Shown: piece by piece, positions 10,018-21,289 of the stretch
How the letters are laid out: each line of letters starts with the position of its first letter
Position numbering within the stretch: the stretch's first letter is position 1
Assembly (NCBI GenBank): GCA_035771165.1
Contig: JAWNZC010000087.1
Coordinates: forward strand, 7,100,001-7,164,000
DNA from: Paragorgia papillata
Taxonomy: Eukaryota; Cnidaria; Anthozoa; Scleralcyonacea; Coralliidae
Direction of reading: 5' to 3'
DNA: 64,000 nucleotides
Made by a program: the position numbers and the translations under genes
Notes under the pieces: generated by a model
Seen by the model: only the letters and a program-made list of their open reading frames with translations
Database searches by the model: none
Told to the model about the DNA's origin: nothing

Positions 10018-11104
10018 ACAATAATTATGCAGGAAAGCCCCGCTCACCAGAGTGATTTTCAGGGAGGTCCTGCGTAAATTAAATGATACATAAAGTTATA
10101 AAAATGAATATCACTACATACATTACATACATAAGTAAATATATGAATACATAGCAATTAAAATTACATTTGGAAATATGTTTCAAAACATGTTCAAATA
10201 TTTTCTGTTGGTGCGATTTACATGGATTGAATATCAGAACGATCGCTTGTGTAGCGGTTGTTATACTTTAAGTTTACTGAGGTATTAAAATGTTTAAACT
10301 CTTGCGTGGGTTTGTATCCGCATTCTTGTAAGTAGGTTTCCAGATCATTAGTTTTACGTAGTACATTGACGCATAGATATTGTTTGTATACCGTATTTGG
10401 CAAAGAAGGTATTGGTGAATAACCACGCAGTTTGTTCCTACGTAAGGACTGACGTAATGACCGTGATTCAGCAAGCTGACTGTCGCTGAAATCATAGTCC
10501 CTAGAATTATATTGTCTGGAGACGCGGCGAACATCAAAGCGGTTAACAATGAGCTACAATTTAGGTTGAGGATGGCAAATAAGGTGCACAATCTTTTGTT
10601 TTACGTTCATTAATATTTATAAAGCAACGATTCTATTGGTTGATTGCTTCATTATACCAAAAATACAATGTGTTCAGAAAGCGTTAAGGCGAAATAAGGT
10701 GCACAAAGGTGAACAAAAGCCTAGAACAAAGACTTTGGCCGCGTTGGCCGCGTTTCCAGACAATTTACTTCAAGAGACTATGCTGAAATGTAAGATATAT
10801 AAACACAGCAACTCGATGTATTAGGTTAGAAGCGAGAGTGGTGAGACTGAGTGACCAAGGTGTGAGAACCGAAGGTGCGATGTAGCTAGAGAAGGCGTTT
10901 GTAACGTTCAGCTGTTCAATCTCGTCTGTCAATAAAGATGTTCCAGAATCAGAGAAGAAAGTCTCTTCACTATGGCCCAAAAACAAGCTACAAATTTGGT
11001 GGCATAGGTGGGATCACTGAGATGATGGTTCACTGGACAGCAGTATATTTCGGCTTCGAGGTTAGCCGTTAGCGCAGCTCAACAGAAAACAAGTCTCTTG
11101 ATTT
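10017..11104. other. Non-coding; part shared with 45,330-45,500
   Basis: About 10,520-10,690 resembles 45,330-45,500 (shared GGTTAACAATSA, TTTGTTTTA, TTAATATTTA and TTGATTGCTTCATTA segments in order), suggesting an old dispersed repeat. Small open frames on both strands (for example 10,274-10,591 minus) have no recognisable domain. Otherwise nothing is visible. Confidence 0.4.
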
Positions 11105-11840
11105 ATCTGATAGCTTCAGTCGTTAGCATTAACCGCAAACTAAAGAAACAAAACAACAAATGCTCCTCATCGCTGTTAAAACGCCTTTTGTCCTTTCTCT
11201 AAAAATCTGTTGACATCTGGTGAGCTGAAAGCACTTGAAAGTGATGGGGTTGTCGTGAATTATATAGCGGCTTCGTAAATTTAAACAGCATGAGCATCGG
11301 CAAATTTATACATTTGTCTTCAGCACATGGTCACAAGAATTAGATGGTTATAAACTCCCGAAAAATATGCTAATTGTTATATTCATATCGAACTTTTTTA
11401 AAAATTATAATAAACATATGGAGTATAATGTATGTCTATTAAGGGGTATATAAATTATGAGCATTTGGCAGTATTTTTACATTTTTCTAATTACAATATA
11501 GTCTTTTGTTCAAAAGCGCCGTTCTCTGTCATCATAAATCACTGCAAACACGCTATCTTTCAGGAGTGTTTGGAAAAGTCGAATTTAACGTCTGTAACTT
11601 AGTGTTTTGTTTCGTTTCGTTTCGTTTCGTTTTGTTTTGTTTTGTTTTGTTTTCAGCCATGTTGATAATAAAAAACGATTTTAACAAAGAAGAGGTTTTG
11701 GCCCAATTGTGTAAAAATCGCCTCATGAGTTAATTAAGCTTTGACAAGTTGTTTTTCATCTTTTTCTAAACATCTGTCGTTCTTATTTGTTTATTCTTAC
11801 TCTGTAAGACGTTGTTCTTACAGCTCTTTAGACGTTGCTC
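11105..11840. repeat. Long dispersed repeat R1, copy 2
   Basis: Near-identical direct copy of 3,043-3,784. It carries the same small open frame (11,506-11,733) with a shorter GTTTC run and is followed by the complete MITE. Confidence 0.75.
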
Positions 11841-12377
11841 TTAAAGGGCATTGGCAATAAAAATTAAATTTGTCCCATTTGAAAGAACTAGTCAAATGGT
11901 ATAAGAAGACCTTTTGTAAATTTTCTGTATCTTTCTTGTGTTTTGAAATATTTCGACTAAAGACAGCGTGCTGTCCGCCATCTTGTTGTAATATTGGGTC
12001 TGATTAACTAGGAAATTGGTGACGTCACAAGCAGGGTAAACCTGACGAAACTACACCGTGCGTGACCTAATTTCCATGGAAGGATTTTTAAATGTTGTGG
12101 GTCAATTTAAAATGGAAATAGCGCAACAAATCGAGTTTCTAGCTCATAATGTCATAAGGTCGGCAAGATAAAAATTTGACTTTACCCTGCTTATTATGTC
12201 ACATGCATAATTTTGCCTATCGAAAATAATTCCAAGATGGCGGACAGCACGCCGTCTTTGGTCGAAATATTTCCAAAACCAAAACAGATGCGGAAAAATT
12301 GTAAAAGGTCTTCTTATACCATTTGACGAGTTCTTTCAAATGAGATAAACTTAATTTTTATTGCAAATACCCTTTAA
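11841..12377. mobile_element. Complete TTAA-flanked MITE (11,845-12,373)
   Basis: The 529-bp element is flanked by TTAA at 11,841-11,844 and 12,374-12,377. Terminal inverted repeats of roughly 70 bp begin AGGGCATTGGCAATAAAAAT on the left; the right end is the complement of AGGGTATTTGCAATAAAAAT. A second inverted pair lies inside. It encodes nothing. The paralogous sequence at 479-690 lacks the element and has one TTAA, which confirms the ends. The TTAA duplication suggests piggyBac-type mobilisation. Confidence 0.9.
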
Positions 12378-12469
12378 CTCATTAAAGACGTTTTATTAAT
12401 TGCATTACTAAGCTATTTATACAGTTTTGACACCGGAAGTAAATACCAAAAATCAGTATATTTAAATAT

Positions 12470-13055
12470 GGAAATACATAGCCTAGTTTCTAGGCCTTCT
12501 TCGGTTGACACGTTTCGGAAGTGATCCGAACGGACTCGCTGAGGAAGGCCTAGCAAAATTCGTAAATACGTTCACTTTACAGCTCAGTTGTTTATTGAGG
12601 AGGAATTGTGATGTTATGACGTCCTAAGTGTTTCCCGACACTTACTATTTCCATCTGCATAAAATAATACAAGTCTACTCACCTCGGATCGACGAAGGTT
12701 CACTGGCCTAACTATCTTATCACTAGCTTTACTTCTGCAACCGCCAAAAGTTGAAAGTTAAACAGTTAAATTCTCATTTCGAGCTTAAATTGGAATATAT
12801 TCCATAATTTTCTTCTTTCGATCGCCAAGAATTTTGGTAAAATCTTCGCAGACATCTTTATGCTTTTTACTGTCGCTACGCTAGATTCCATGAACACTCG
12901 AAGGGCCAAGACGATTCTGGGCAGGGCCTTTTTGCGAATGTTGCTTGCCCTTCTCGTTTCCAGTCTCTCCCCAATCTTCCCAAGAACCCAAACCCACTAC
13001 GCGGCCAAGCTCATGGCGAAACGAAAGGCTTATAAACTAGGGTAGGAAATACATA
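12470..13055. mobile_element. Mutator-like non-autonomous candidate (12,481-13,044)
   Basis: GGAAATACATA flanks the insert on both sides (12,470-12,480 and 13,045-13,055), an apparent 9-11 bp target duplication. The termini are short imperfect inverted repeats, with CCTAGTTTCTAGGCCT on the left matching the complement of AGGCTTATAAACTAGG on the right. The paralogous sequence near 620-640 reads straight through with one such site, supporting an insertion of 564 bp. The inside includes a GC-richer tract (about 12,880-13,020) with open frames in both directions and no domain I recognise. Length of duplication suggests a Mutator-type transposase; this is inference. Confidence 0.6.
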
Positions 13056-13500
13056 TATACATCTAAATCCAAGACCTTTCTTATAAATATCTTAATCTTA
13101 AATCTTCTAACCAAGTAGTCCCGGTAAACCGTGTTGGCCCGCTTCTTATTTTTATCGTATCTTGTTTCAAATTTCGATTACATGGCAACCGAGCTGGCCC
13201 GCCTTGCCGGGATCCCGGTTGCTGCTTGACGAGCGTACTCGGTTAAGCGAAGTGAAAATTTCACCTTTTCGCCATGTAATCGGCTTTTTGCCGAGTTGAC
13301 CCGGCAAAGCGGGCTGAAAAGCTGTTTAACTCATTCCGATGCGCTTTTACTTGACTTTTTTAATAAATAAGGCTGAAACGAACTGACATAGAGCATTAAA
13401 ACCTTCTTTGTGCGTGTCATGATCGTAGCGAAATAATAGATTGATTATAGTTTTGGTGAAGATGCTTTCGCCGGTTAACTAAAACAAAATACTCTTTTTA
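13056..13500. repeat. Second copy of the 640-1,120 repeat
   Basis: Continues the alignment with the left end of the window after the Mutator-like insert: AGACCTTTCTTATAA and the palindrome-rich GGCCCG unit appear in the same order. No gene. Confidence 0.65.
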
Positions 13501-13504
13501 CTAT

Positions 13505-14245
13505 AAATAAATGAACGCAACAACCCCTCACCAGCTTTTACATGCTTTTCTGAAACACCACTCACCCACCCACCCATGATTAAAATAAGCACTCCTGGTA
13601 TACAGCCAATATAAAAAACAAACAGATATAAAAACAAATGATAATCCTAGGGATAAATATAGAATTTATGGGTAAGATGACTAAACTGATTTGCTGAAAG
13701 TTAAACATATCGAAGCAAAACTTAGATTTCATAATTAAATTCTGGTTGTAATAAATACATTGTTTATTAGGAGATTTCAAAAGGCATTATTTTTAGCAAG
13801 CCTTTAAATGGCTTCCCTATGCATACATGTTTTGCAAAGGCAGAATTAAAAGTTAACAGCTCAAAAATTACATTTATAATAGAGTCTGAGATAAAAACAT
13901 TTCAGTAGAATCGGATTCCAGAAAGAAGTATTAAACAGACCACGTTTCAGTCGAAAATTTGGAAATACAGCCAAGAAAATCGGAAAAGCCCAGGAGTATT
14001 TTTAATAATAAAAAGGGCATGCAAAGTCAGTGAAAAACATCACGTGCACAGCTTAAGGTAGTGTTTTAAGTTAGCTTTAGTTAAGCTGACTTATGGTTTG
14101 GACGAGCGAAGGGAAAGCACGAAAACGTGAAGCTGCATGTATAATGTATATAATGTTTAGGTTTATAAGCGAAAATTTGAAAACAACATAAGGACAAGGT
14201 CAAGGTATACTGAAACTTTATACCGATCTTGGCGTTTACAGAATA
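13505..14245 (-). repeat. Orphan copy of the 5' flank of the minus-strand Penelope element
   Basis: Matches 17,926-18,590 in the same orientation over about 650 bp, starting at GAACGCAACAACCCCTC and including CACCCACCC and AACAAACAGATATAAAAACA. The reverse transcriptase present next to the other copy is absent here. This is consistent with a solo terminal region or 5' leader of the same element family. Confidence 0.6.
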
Positions 14246-14260
14246 ATCCCCGAGCCCGGG

Positions 14261-15810
14261 CACAGAATAAGGATCAACCAGAAGTCCGACTCGCGGAAAA
14301 AAGTGTCCCATTATTTTTATGCGCATGCGCCAGTCGGCCATTTTGAAAGTAAGTGCCCCCGGGAAATTAGCCTTCTTGTCCTTGCGACCCTCGGGCTCCT
14401 GTAATCAATTACTCTCGGCCGTCTTGTGACCTTTTAATTAACTTCATATTATTATCTATATATATAAATAATATTTAGTTAAGGAAATAAGTAATTTACT
14501 TTAGAAAACGATTCTTTGGATATGAAATTCTTTGACCACGGGGTTATTAAAACTTCAGTACGCGGATACTACGGGTAAAAGTCCGTGGCAAAAAAGTCCT
14601 GCACTCACGAAGCTGTCGGCATAATCCAGAATTGTATAAACTCCACATTTGTTTATAGAAGAAGGTGGCTAACATTTTCGGAACTGCGCATTGTTGAAAT
14701 ACATCGGATACGTATGTTGTTAGAAATTTTATAAGCTTTCATTCGGTATATACATAAAATCATAGTGTTACCTGTAACTTTTTAAAATGTTCGAAATGTT
14801 CTCACCGTTGACCATAAAAGTTTTAATATTTTTTCATATGTTGAAAAGGTATGATCACTAATTTGCACCAAAAACGTTTTCAAATTCAACTAGAAATCTG
14901 CAAACTTTTCCACTCCTTTCATATTTGAATAAGCTTTTGTTTAAGAAATATCTGAAGTTCATACCAGAAGTCTTTCTGAGGTTATAGCAAACACCAAAAC
15001 AGCAAAAGGTAAAACAAACTTAAGAAATTCATCCATTTCAGACGCTCAAGACCAAAATAATGTTTTTTTATTCTTTAAAATACTTCCCGGCGAGAAAATT
15101 AAAAGTTCTGACATGAATGGCAGTTCACAGTATCCTATGTTTAATATGTTGTTCAGGGCTGTGCGTTTAGTATTTAAAAACAATATCCAAAATTCTATAA
15201 CACTTGTGAGAAGTCCATTTCCCATCATATAATTCTTATTTTACGAACAATGGTGTGCACATTTTGAACATTTTAAAAAGTTACAGGTAACACTAAATTA
15301 AGTTTGAACTATACACCAAATGAAAGCTTATAAAATTTCTAACAACATACGTACCCGATGTACTTCAACAATGCGTAGTTCCGAAATTTTTAGCCATCTT
15401 TTTCTATAAACAAATGTGTCGGCATAATCGAGAAATGTAAAACCCGCTTCATGAGTGCAGGACTTTTTTGCCACGGACTCTTACCCGTAGTATCTGCGTA
15501 CTGAAGTTTTAATAACCTTGTCGTCAAAGAATGTTATTTCCAAAGAACCGTTTTCTAAAGTAAATTACTTATTTACTTAACTAAATATCATTTATATATA
15601 CAGATAACAATATAAACTTAATTAAAAGGTCACAAGAAGGTCAAGAGTAATTGAATCCAGGAGCCCGAGGGTCGCAAGGACGAGAGTGCTAATTTCCCGG
15701 GGGCACTTACTTTCAAAATGGCGCCGGGATCCCAGGCCGACATTTCGCGAGGACGCTTACATCAAAGGTGCCGACAGTGAGTCGGACTTCTGGTTAATCC
15801 TTATTCTGTG
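14261..15810. mobile_element. Long-inverted-repeat element, copy 2 (complete)
   Basis: A 1,550-bp foldback element whose two arms are each about 530 bp. It begins CACAGAATAAGGATCAACC and ends with TTATTCTGTG. The flanks are CCCGGGC / GCCCGGGC on both sides, a probable 7-bp duplication within the GC hairpin repeat. The order ACGCGGATACTACGGG ... CCCGTAGTATCTGCGT shows the two arms directly. Nothing is encoded, so movement would need a transposase from elsewhere. Copy 1 at 5,374-6,652 differs mainly by loss of part of one arm. Confidence 0.8.
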
Positions 15811-16018
15811 GCCCGGGCGAGGGTGCTAATCTCGACACGCGTGGAGTCCACTTACACGCAAAATTACACGCGAGATGAAAACCTGAAAGTAATTCTGAAA
15901 CATGTTTATATATATATATATATATATAAGTGAGTTATGGTTCACGAAATGTTAGAGAGTGCTCAATACCATATAGATAGAGCAAAATACAAAGTATAAA
16001 GTATAGTTTTACCTTAAA
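15811..16018. repeat. Element flank with TA microsatellite
   Basis: Begins with the interrupted GC hairpin, continues with GAGGGTGCTAATCTCGACAC (complement of a segment also found at 5,346-5,366 and 19,098-19,118) and holds a TA run at about 15,907-15,928. No gene. Confidence 0.6.
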
Positions 16019-16066
16019 GTCTTCGCTACCAGAGGTTTCACCCTAAACGGGATCATCAGGCGACTG
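16019..16066 (-). ncRNA. Hammerhead ribozyme, type I, short stem III
   Basis: Reading the minus strand: stem I strand UCGC, core CUGAUGA (complement of 16,053-16,059), stem II CCC/GGG closed by GUUUA, core GAAA (16,036-16,039), then CC-UCU-GG as a two-base-pair stem III plus the A15.1-U16.1 pair, cleavage position after A in GGUA, then GCGA pairing back to UCGC. Every conserved core position is satisfied. The one weakness is a U-U apposition directly at the base of stem II. Hammerheads with very short stem III are known from Penelope-like elements, where they probably process the element RNA. The motif overlaps the last codons and the stop of the adjacent open frame. Confidence 0.8.
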
Positions 16067-17972
16067 GAAAATATCGGTTAGTGGGCTGCTTAAATGCGTT
16101 AGTTGGGGCGTGGGTGTGGGCGTCGAAACGTCCGGCGCATTCATTTGGAGCGTGGGTGTGGGCGTCGAAACGTTGCGCGCATTCCTTTGATTGTTTAGGT
16201 TGTTGATCCGAAATCTATTTTTGTGCCGACACGTCGAAACTATTTCTGATCTTTTGTTGAGTAAGAGTTGTTTGTCTGCCTTCATGATGAAAAGTTTTTC
16301 GTCCAAACATAAATTGCATCTTTTTGATCCTCCCGTGTAAGAAATTGAGTGTTTTAGTATAGACCAGGTTATGTCGAAACTTTGGTTTTTTTCTTTTAGA
16401 TTCCAAATGTATTTCGAAAGTTCCGTCTCATTTGAATACTTTTTATTCTGGAAAGATTTAGTATGGTTACGATATCGCTCTTTAAATGTACTTGCTGTCA
16501 TGCCAATGTATTGCTTGGTGATGTTCGTGTTGCTTATGGAAATAGATGCCTTGTATACTATGTTGTTTGTCATGCATTGCCCACGTAGGGGGCAATTGTC
16601 CTTAATCCTGCAATTGCAACTGCTTGTAACTATGCTTCGTGGCTTGCTTTTCCTGATTGTGCGTGAATTATGTTTCGTGATAATAGACTTGACGTTGTTC
16701 ATGCAACTATAGCTAATCTTGACTGTGTTTCTGTTAAAAAGTTTGTGAAGCTTGTGTCCTGGTGGAAAGTGCTTGTCAATAAGGCTAAGAAAGTTGCGTC
16801 CTATGTTTGTTTTGACATTTCTGTTAAATGGAGGGTTAAACCAGATGATATTGCGGCGTCTATTTCTGCGTGTTTGCTGTGGTGCTTCTTGTGTGTAGTT
16901 TAGCTCATGGTTGAAATTGCTGCACCTTAATGCATCTTGGTAAATTGGTGCGGTTTGATGGAATGGCCGCTCGTCAGACGAGAGGAGGGAAATGCGCTTG
17001 TTGATTGATGTAGGTAGCTGTCTTAAAATGCTTGGTGGGTGGTTTGATTGCTTGTTTATGTATAATGGATCGTCATTGGGCTTTCGAAAAGGTTTGTATT
17101 TTCCATTGCTTAGGTCGAAAGTGACGTCTAAAAAGTTTACTGAAATTAAATTTGCTTCTGCCGTGATTTTTAAGCCAAACTGTTCGAAACTTTTGTGAAG
17201 ATCTTTTCTTGTTTTGTCTGCCAATCGTGCGGTCTTATTTTTTAGTACTGCCAATCCGTCGTCTCTATATAGGCCAATATTTTGGTTGCCAAACTTTTTC
17301 CCTAGGTCGTTTAGAATGAAAAGGCCTACTAGTTCGCATACTTCAGCGCCGTCATAGCTACCCATGGTAACATCAAATAAACTGTTGCTGTCTTTTTTTA
17401 TCCACGGTTTTTCGTTGTTGAAAAGGAGCGATTTTCTAGCGTGTTTTATTATTGAAATGTCACTTTCGGTAATAATAGCCAAATTTCTGGCCCCAAAATA
17501 ATGCTTGGTCCAGAAGGTCTTCAGAAATTGAAGGGTAGAAATTAACAATGTCAAACGAAATGAAGGTATGTCTGTTTTTCTCTTCAATGTTGCCAAACCA
17601 TTCGATTACTTCTTGTGTGCTTCTCCATTGATTTACGTTCAAAATGTTCCTTAACTTAGAGTTGATTTTATCAAGAATTACTTTCCTGAGCTTTCCGGAC
17701 TCACTTTTAGCAGGATTAATTAATCGGCATGTTGGGTTGTTTTCGAAATTATCCTTATGATCTTTGAGAGAAATGAATGTTTCGCGTTTTTTCATGTGTT
17801 CAATACGGTCGCCAATTCCCAAGTTATTCGAAATGTGTTTCAGTTCATTGTCTATCTGTTCTATGGTGCCCTCTGATCCATGTTTATATGTTTTTGTTAT
17901 ATTGTCATAGAAATACATGAACGCAACAACCCCTCGCCCGCTTTTACATGCTTTTTTAAAACACCCACCCAC
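16043..17972 (-). pseudogene. Penelope-type reverse transcriptase/GIY-YIG protein, divergent from copies A-C, one frameshift
   Basis: Two overlapping frames (17,972-17,460 and 17,596-16,043) join at about 17,490-17,500 to give one protein. The first part contains the palm motif SFDIVNFYPSI with the first catalytic aspartate. The second has GSYDGAEVCELVG, the active-site box YRDDGLAVL, then a cysteine cluster CNCRIKDNCPLRGQC, and a GIY-YIG nuclease with NIVYKAS and QYIGMTASTFKERYRNH. The tail has two near-repeats of a VSTPTPT segment. Order RT then nuclease is that of canonical Penelope-like elements. The N-terminus is missing: upstream sequence is the repeat at 17,920-18,600. The 517-codon second frame is open, so only one frameshift breaks the visible domains. 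The ribozyme overlaps its 3' end. Confidence 0.85.
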
Positions 17973-18600
17973 CCCCTGATTAAAATACGCACTCTAATAT
18001 ACAGCCAATACAAAAACAAACAGATATAAAAACAAATGATATTAAATCCTTGGGATATTAAATTATACAATTTATGGATAGGTCAATAGGATGACAAAAC
18101 TGATTTAAATCATTTAATGAAAGTTGAACATCTCAAAGCAAAACTTAGATTTCATTATTAAATTCTGGTTGTAAAAAATATATTGTTTTTAGGAGGTTTC
18201 AAAAGGGATTAATTTTAGCAAGCCTTTAAATGGCTTCTCTATGCATGTACATTTTGCAAAGGCAGTATTAAAAGTAATTAACAGCTCAGAAATTACATTT
18301 ATAATAGAGTCCGAGATAAAAGCAATTCAGTAGATTCGGATTCCAGAAAGAAAAATTCAAAAGAAAACGTTTCAGTCGAAACACAGCCAAGAAAACCGAC
18401 AAAGCCCATGAGTATTTTTAATAATAAAAAGTGCATGCACGTCCACCACGGTTAATATAAGCCTTAAAGGTAGTGTTTTAAGTTAGCTTTAGTTAAGCTG
18501 ACTTATGGTTTGGATGAGCAAAGGGAAAGCACGAAAACGTGAAGCTGAATATTGTTTAGGTTAAGCGAAAACTTGAAAACAACAAGAATCCTACCGTTTA
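17915..18600 (-). repeat. 5' flank of the minus-strand Penelope element
   Basis: Lies immediately upstream of the broken reverse transcriptase and matches 13,505-14,245. No coding frame continues into it. It may be the element's leader or pseudo-LTR. Confidence 0.55.
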
Positions 18601-18887
18601 ATACTTTAAGATGATTTGACGTCCATGGACTCACGGAGTGTCTTCAGACAAGGGCTACATACACTGCAGATCGAGTTTTTGTTTACCATACGGCGTTTGG
18701 TTTCTTCAAGTTCTCTGGTTTCTCTTCAAGATATATTAAACGGGTTGTTTGTATCCTTTTCTTCGTGCTCCATTTCATTTCGTTTCGTTTAAATAAACGA
18801 AAGCAAAACACTATTTGTTTGAGAGTTTATAGTTTTCTTCGTCGCTAGTCACCAGTGTCCAACTATTCTTACCGCGTGACACCGTGC

Positions 18888-18926
<39 letters not shown>

Positions 18927-19160
18927 TTGGGGATATATATACATTGTAATGCGCATTTGATCATATCCACATGTTAATTTGCGCAATAGAAATATTAAAT
19001 CATTATCATTATCATTATATATATATATATATATATAAACTATTTCCCAGATTTCGTCTCCCTCGCTTTTTCTCCACGCGTGTAAAGTGGACTACACGCA
19101 TGTCGAGATTAGCACCCTCACCGGGCTCCGGGCCTTCGGCCCTACGCCCGGGTTTGGGGA
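18601..19160. repeat. Mosaic of R2-like sequence, TA microsatellites and GC hairpin
   Basis: About 18,660-18,890 is a diverged third copy of the second half of R2 (GATCGAGTTTTTGTTTACC, CCAGTGTCCAACTATTCTTA). TA runs stand at about 18,891-18,917 and 19,014-19,035. The segment ends in the GC hairpin at 19,120-19,160, which here carries no insertion and so gives the uninterrupted form of the site used by the long-inverted-repeat element. No gene. Confidence 0.6.
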
Positions 19161-19508
19161 TAATATATGTTATCAAATCCACAACTTGCGCAGTTCGGAT
19201 AGCAGGGTACTGGTAACTAATCTGTTAAATTATTCAAATTATTTAAATTTACGTCAGCAAATTATAATCATTATAAGTTCGCTTGGATTGCGAAATACAG
19301 TTTTTCAGCGATCACGATCATGACGAAAGAAATCTTTGCCAGAAAAAAATGGTTTCAGCTAAAATGTACATCAACATTACTATGGAAAAAGACCAAAGAA
19401 AGAAGGCTAAGAAGAGATGTGACAGCAATAGAGACAGCAGAGAAGAGGCAACAATAAACATGACTTAAAACCACTGAAAAAAGCCAAAAAATTTATACAA
19501 TAACGACC
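19161..19508. other. No recognisable feature
   Basis: AT-rich sequence with short open frames (19,087-19,323 and 19,283-19,468 plus) that show no known domain. Nothing else is visible. Confidence 0.35.
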
Positions 19509-20465
19509 GAAAACGATGCCGACCGAAATGTATCTGAAAGAGCAAGGATGTGTCCTGAAACTGCTCAAAGCTGGTAAAGAATTCTGCTCTGGTGTATTCT
19601 ACTTAAATCGAGAGAGAACGATGAAGAAATTTTGAAACAAACGGCTTTTTAGTTCATGAGGAGAACTGAATGATGCCTTGTCATATTTTATATTTGTCAA
19701 CAACGAAAAAAGTAAGAAACCGCGAACGAGAAAAACAATCCGAAAAGAGTGGACTGAATTGGCAGTGTTTGTGGTGATATGAGCTGATATTACTCTAGGG
19801 AGGAAAATTATTCATTCTCTTTGTTTCACAACTAGAAAGAAGAAAGTTTAATAACGGTAGGAGATCCGTATTTACCAGTTTAGCTGAGTTAAAACGAAAG
19901 AAATCTTGAAAATGAAAATCAATGTATTAAAATAATATCTTGTCTAGCATTGTCTTTGGACGCTAGGTCGTTGGCATTGTATCTTTTAATATAGACTATG
20001 CATGTCCTTTCGCCTTTCGGATGAACTTTGCTAATTAATTTTCTGCTGTTTTAGGGGGGGGGGGGGGGGAGGGGGGGATTGTTTTTGTTAAAAATGTATA
20101 TAAAGCGGGCGAGGGGTTGTTGCGTTTATGTATTTCTAGTTATAAATACTGATTCCAATCAGCAAAAATATAAATACAAATCCCCCACCGTTAATTTTAA
20201 AATTATTTTGAGATGGTACTGAGTGACCCCAAACACTGCAATTCAGATCGAGTTTTTGTTTACCATACGGCGTTTGGTTCCTTCAGGTTCTCTGGTTGGT
20301 TTCTTAAACCGGCTGTTTCTATCCTTCTTTTCTTCGTTGTTCTGAGCCGGCTCCATTTCGTTTATAACATATAGAGACATATATAAAATATAGAGATTTG
20401 ATCGCTAATCACCAGTGTCCAACTATTCTTACCGCGTGACGTCGTGCCGAACACACATATATATA
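19509..20465. repeat. Long dispersed repeat R2, copy 2
   Basis: Direct copy of 4,290-5,275. It has extra short segments (near 19,625 and 19,785-19,835) and lacks part of the segment before the G homopolymer. The GGGGTTGTTGCGTTTATG motif is present at about 20,110-20,130. Confidence 0.7.
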
Positions 20466-20829
20466 AACAATTTCCGAGATTCCGTCTCCCTTGCTTTTTC
20501 TACACTCAATGATATCAATGATAAATAATTATATATATATACATATATATTTCTAAAATTCATTAATAATTCATGAGGAAAACACAAAGAAAAATCATGA
20601 GCGTATCGGATCTATATATGTGATATAGACTCGCTCTAAGTTTCTCGCTGGTTTTTAACGGCTGAGATAAGCTTAATTTTCAAAATTACTACGCCAATGA
20701 ACGTATGAAGTGATTCTTTTTAGAAGCCATTTAAAAACCTTGCAGTACGGGGTTTATTGGCTCTAAAACACTCGGCTATCGCCTCGTGTTTTATATCCGA
20801 TAAAGCCCTCCTGCGCGGTTTATAAATAT

Positions 20830-20867
<38 letters not shown>

Positions 20868-21189
20868 TAATACTTTGGATGAAAGCCGCATATCACATAA
20901 ACAAATTTATGTTCGTTGCGTTTGTTTTGCTTACGAGGTAACAGACACTATCATGAACCATTCTACTACACAAGAGCTCAAGATCCCGGTCGAACAATGA
21001 ACAACATAACCTTTATCAAAGAGGATAAGCAACCAAAGGTCGAAATTGACCAACATTTAAGCATGTGAAAAACTCGTGCTAAAGGCTCTAACCCAATGAA
21101 AACTAACAAATCTAGATATCTTTCACGTGCATGAGTACAATGACCTACTCTTTCTGTACCAAATAACCAGTACCGGAGCATAGATCTCT
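20466..21189. other. Non-coding, with TA microsatellite
   Basis: A TA run lies at about 20,829-20,865. The segment 20,560-20,650 shares CATTAATAATTCAT and AAAATCAT motifs with 45,205-45,260. About 20,765-20,800 has the inverted pair AACACTCGGCTATCGCC / CGTGTTTTATATCC. No gene. Confidence 0.4.
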
Positions 21190-21289
21190 CATTCTCTCTT
21201 GTGCCGTCAATCTGTAAAATCGACGACAAACTGTAAGCGAGTTCGAGCGAGTCAGTTGACTTGGTATACTGAAACGGAAAAAATCAGCA

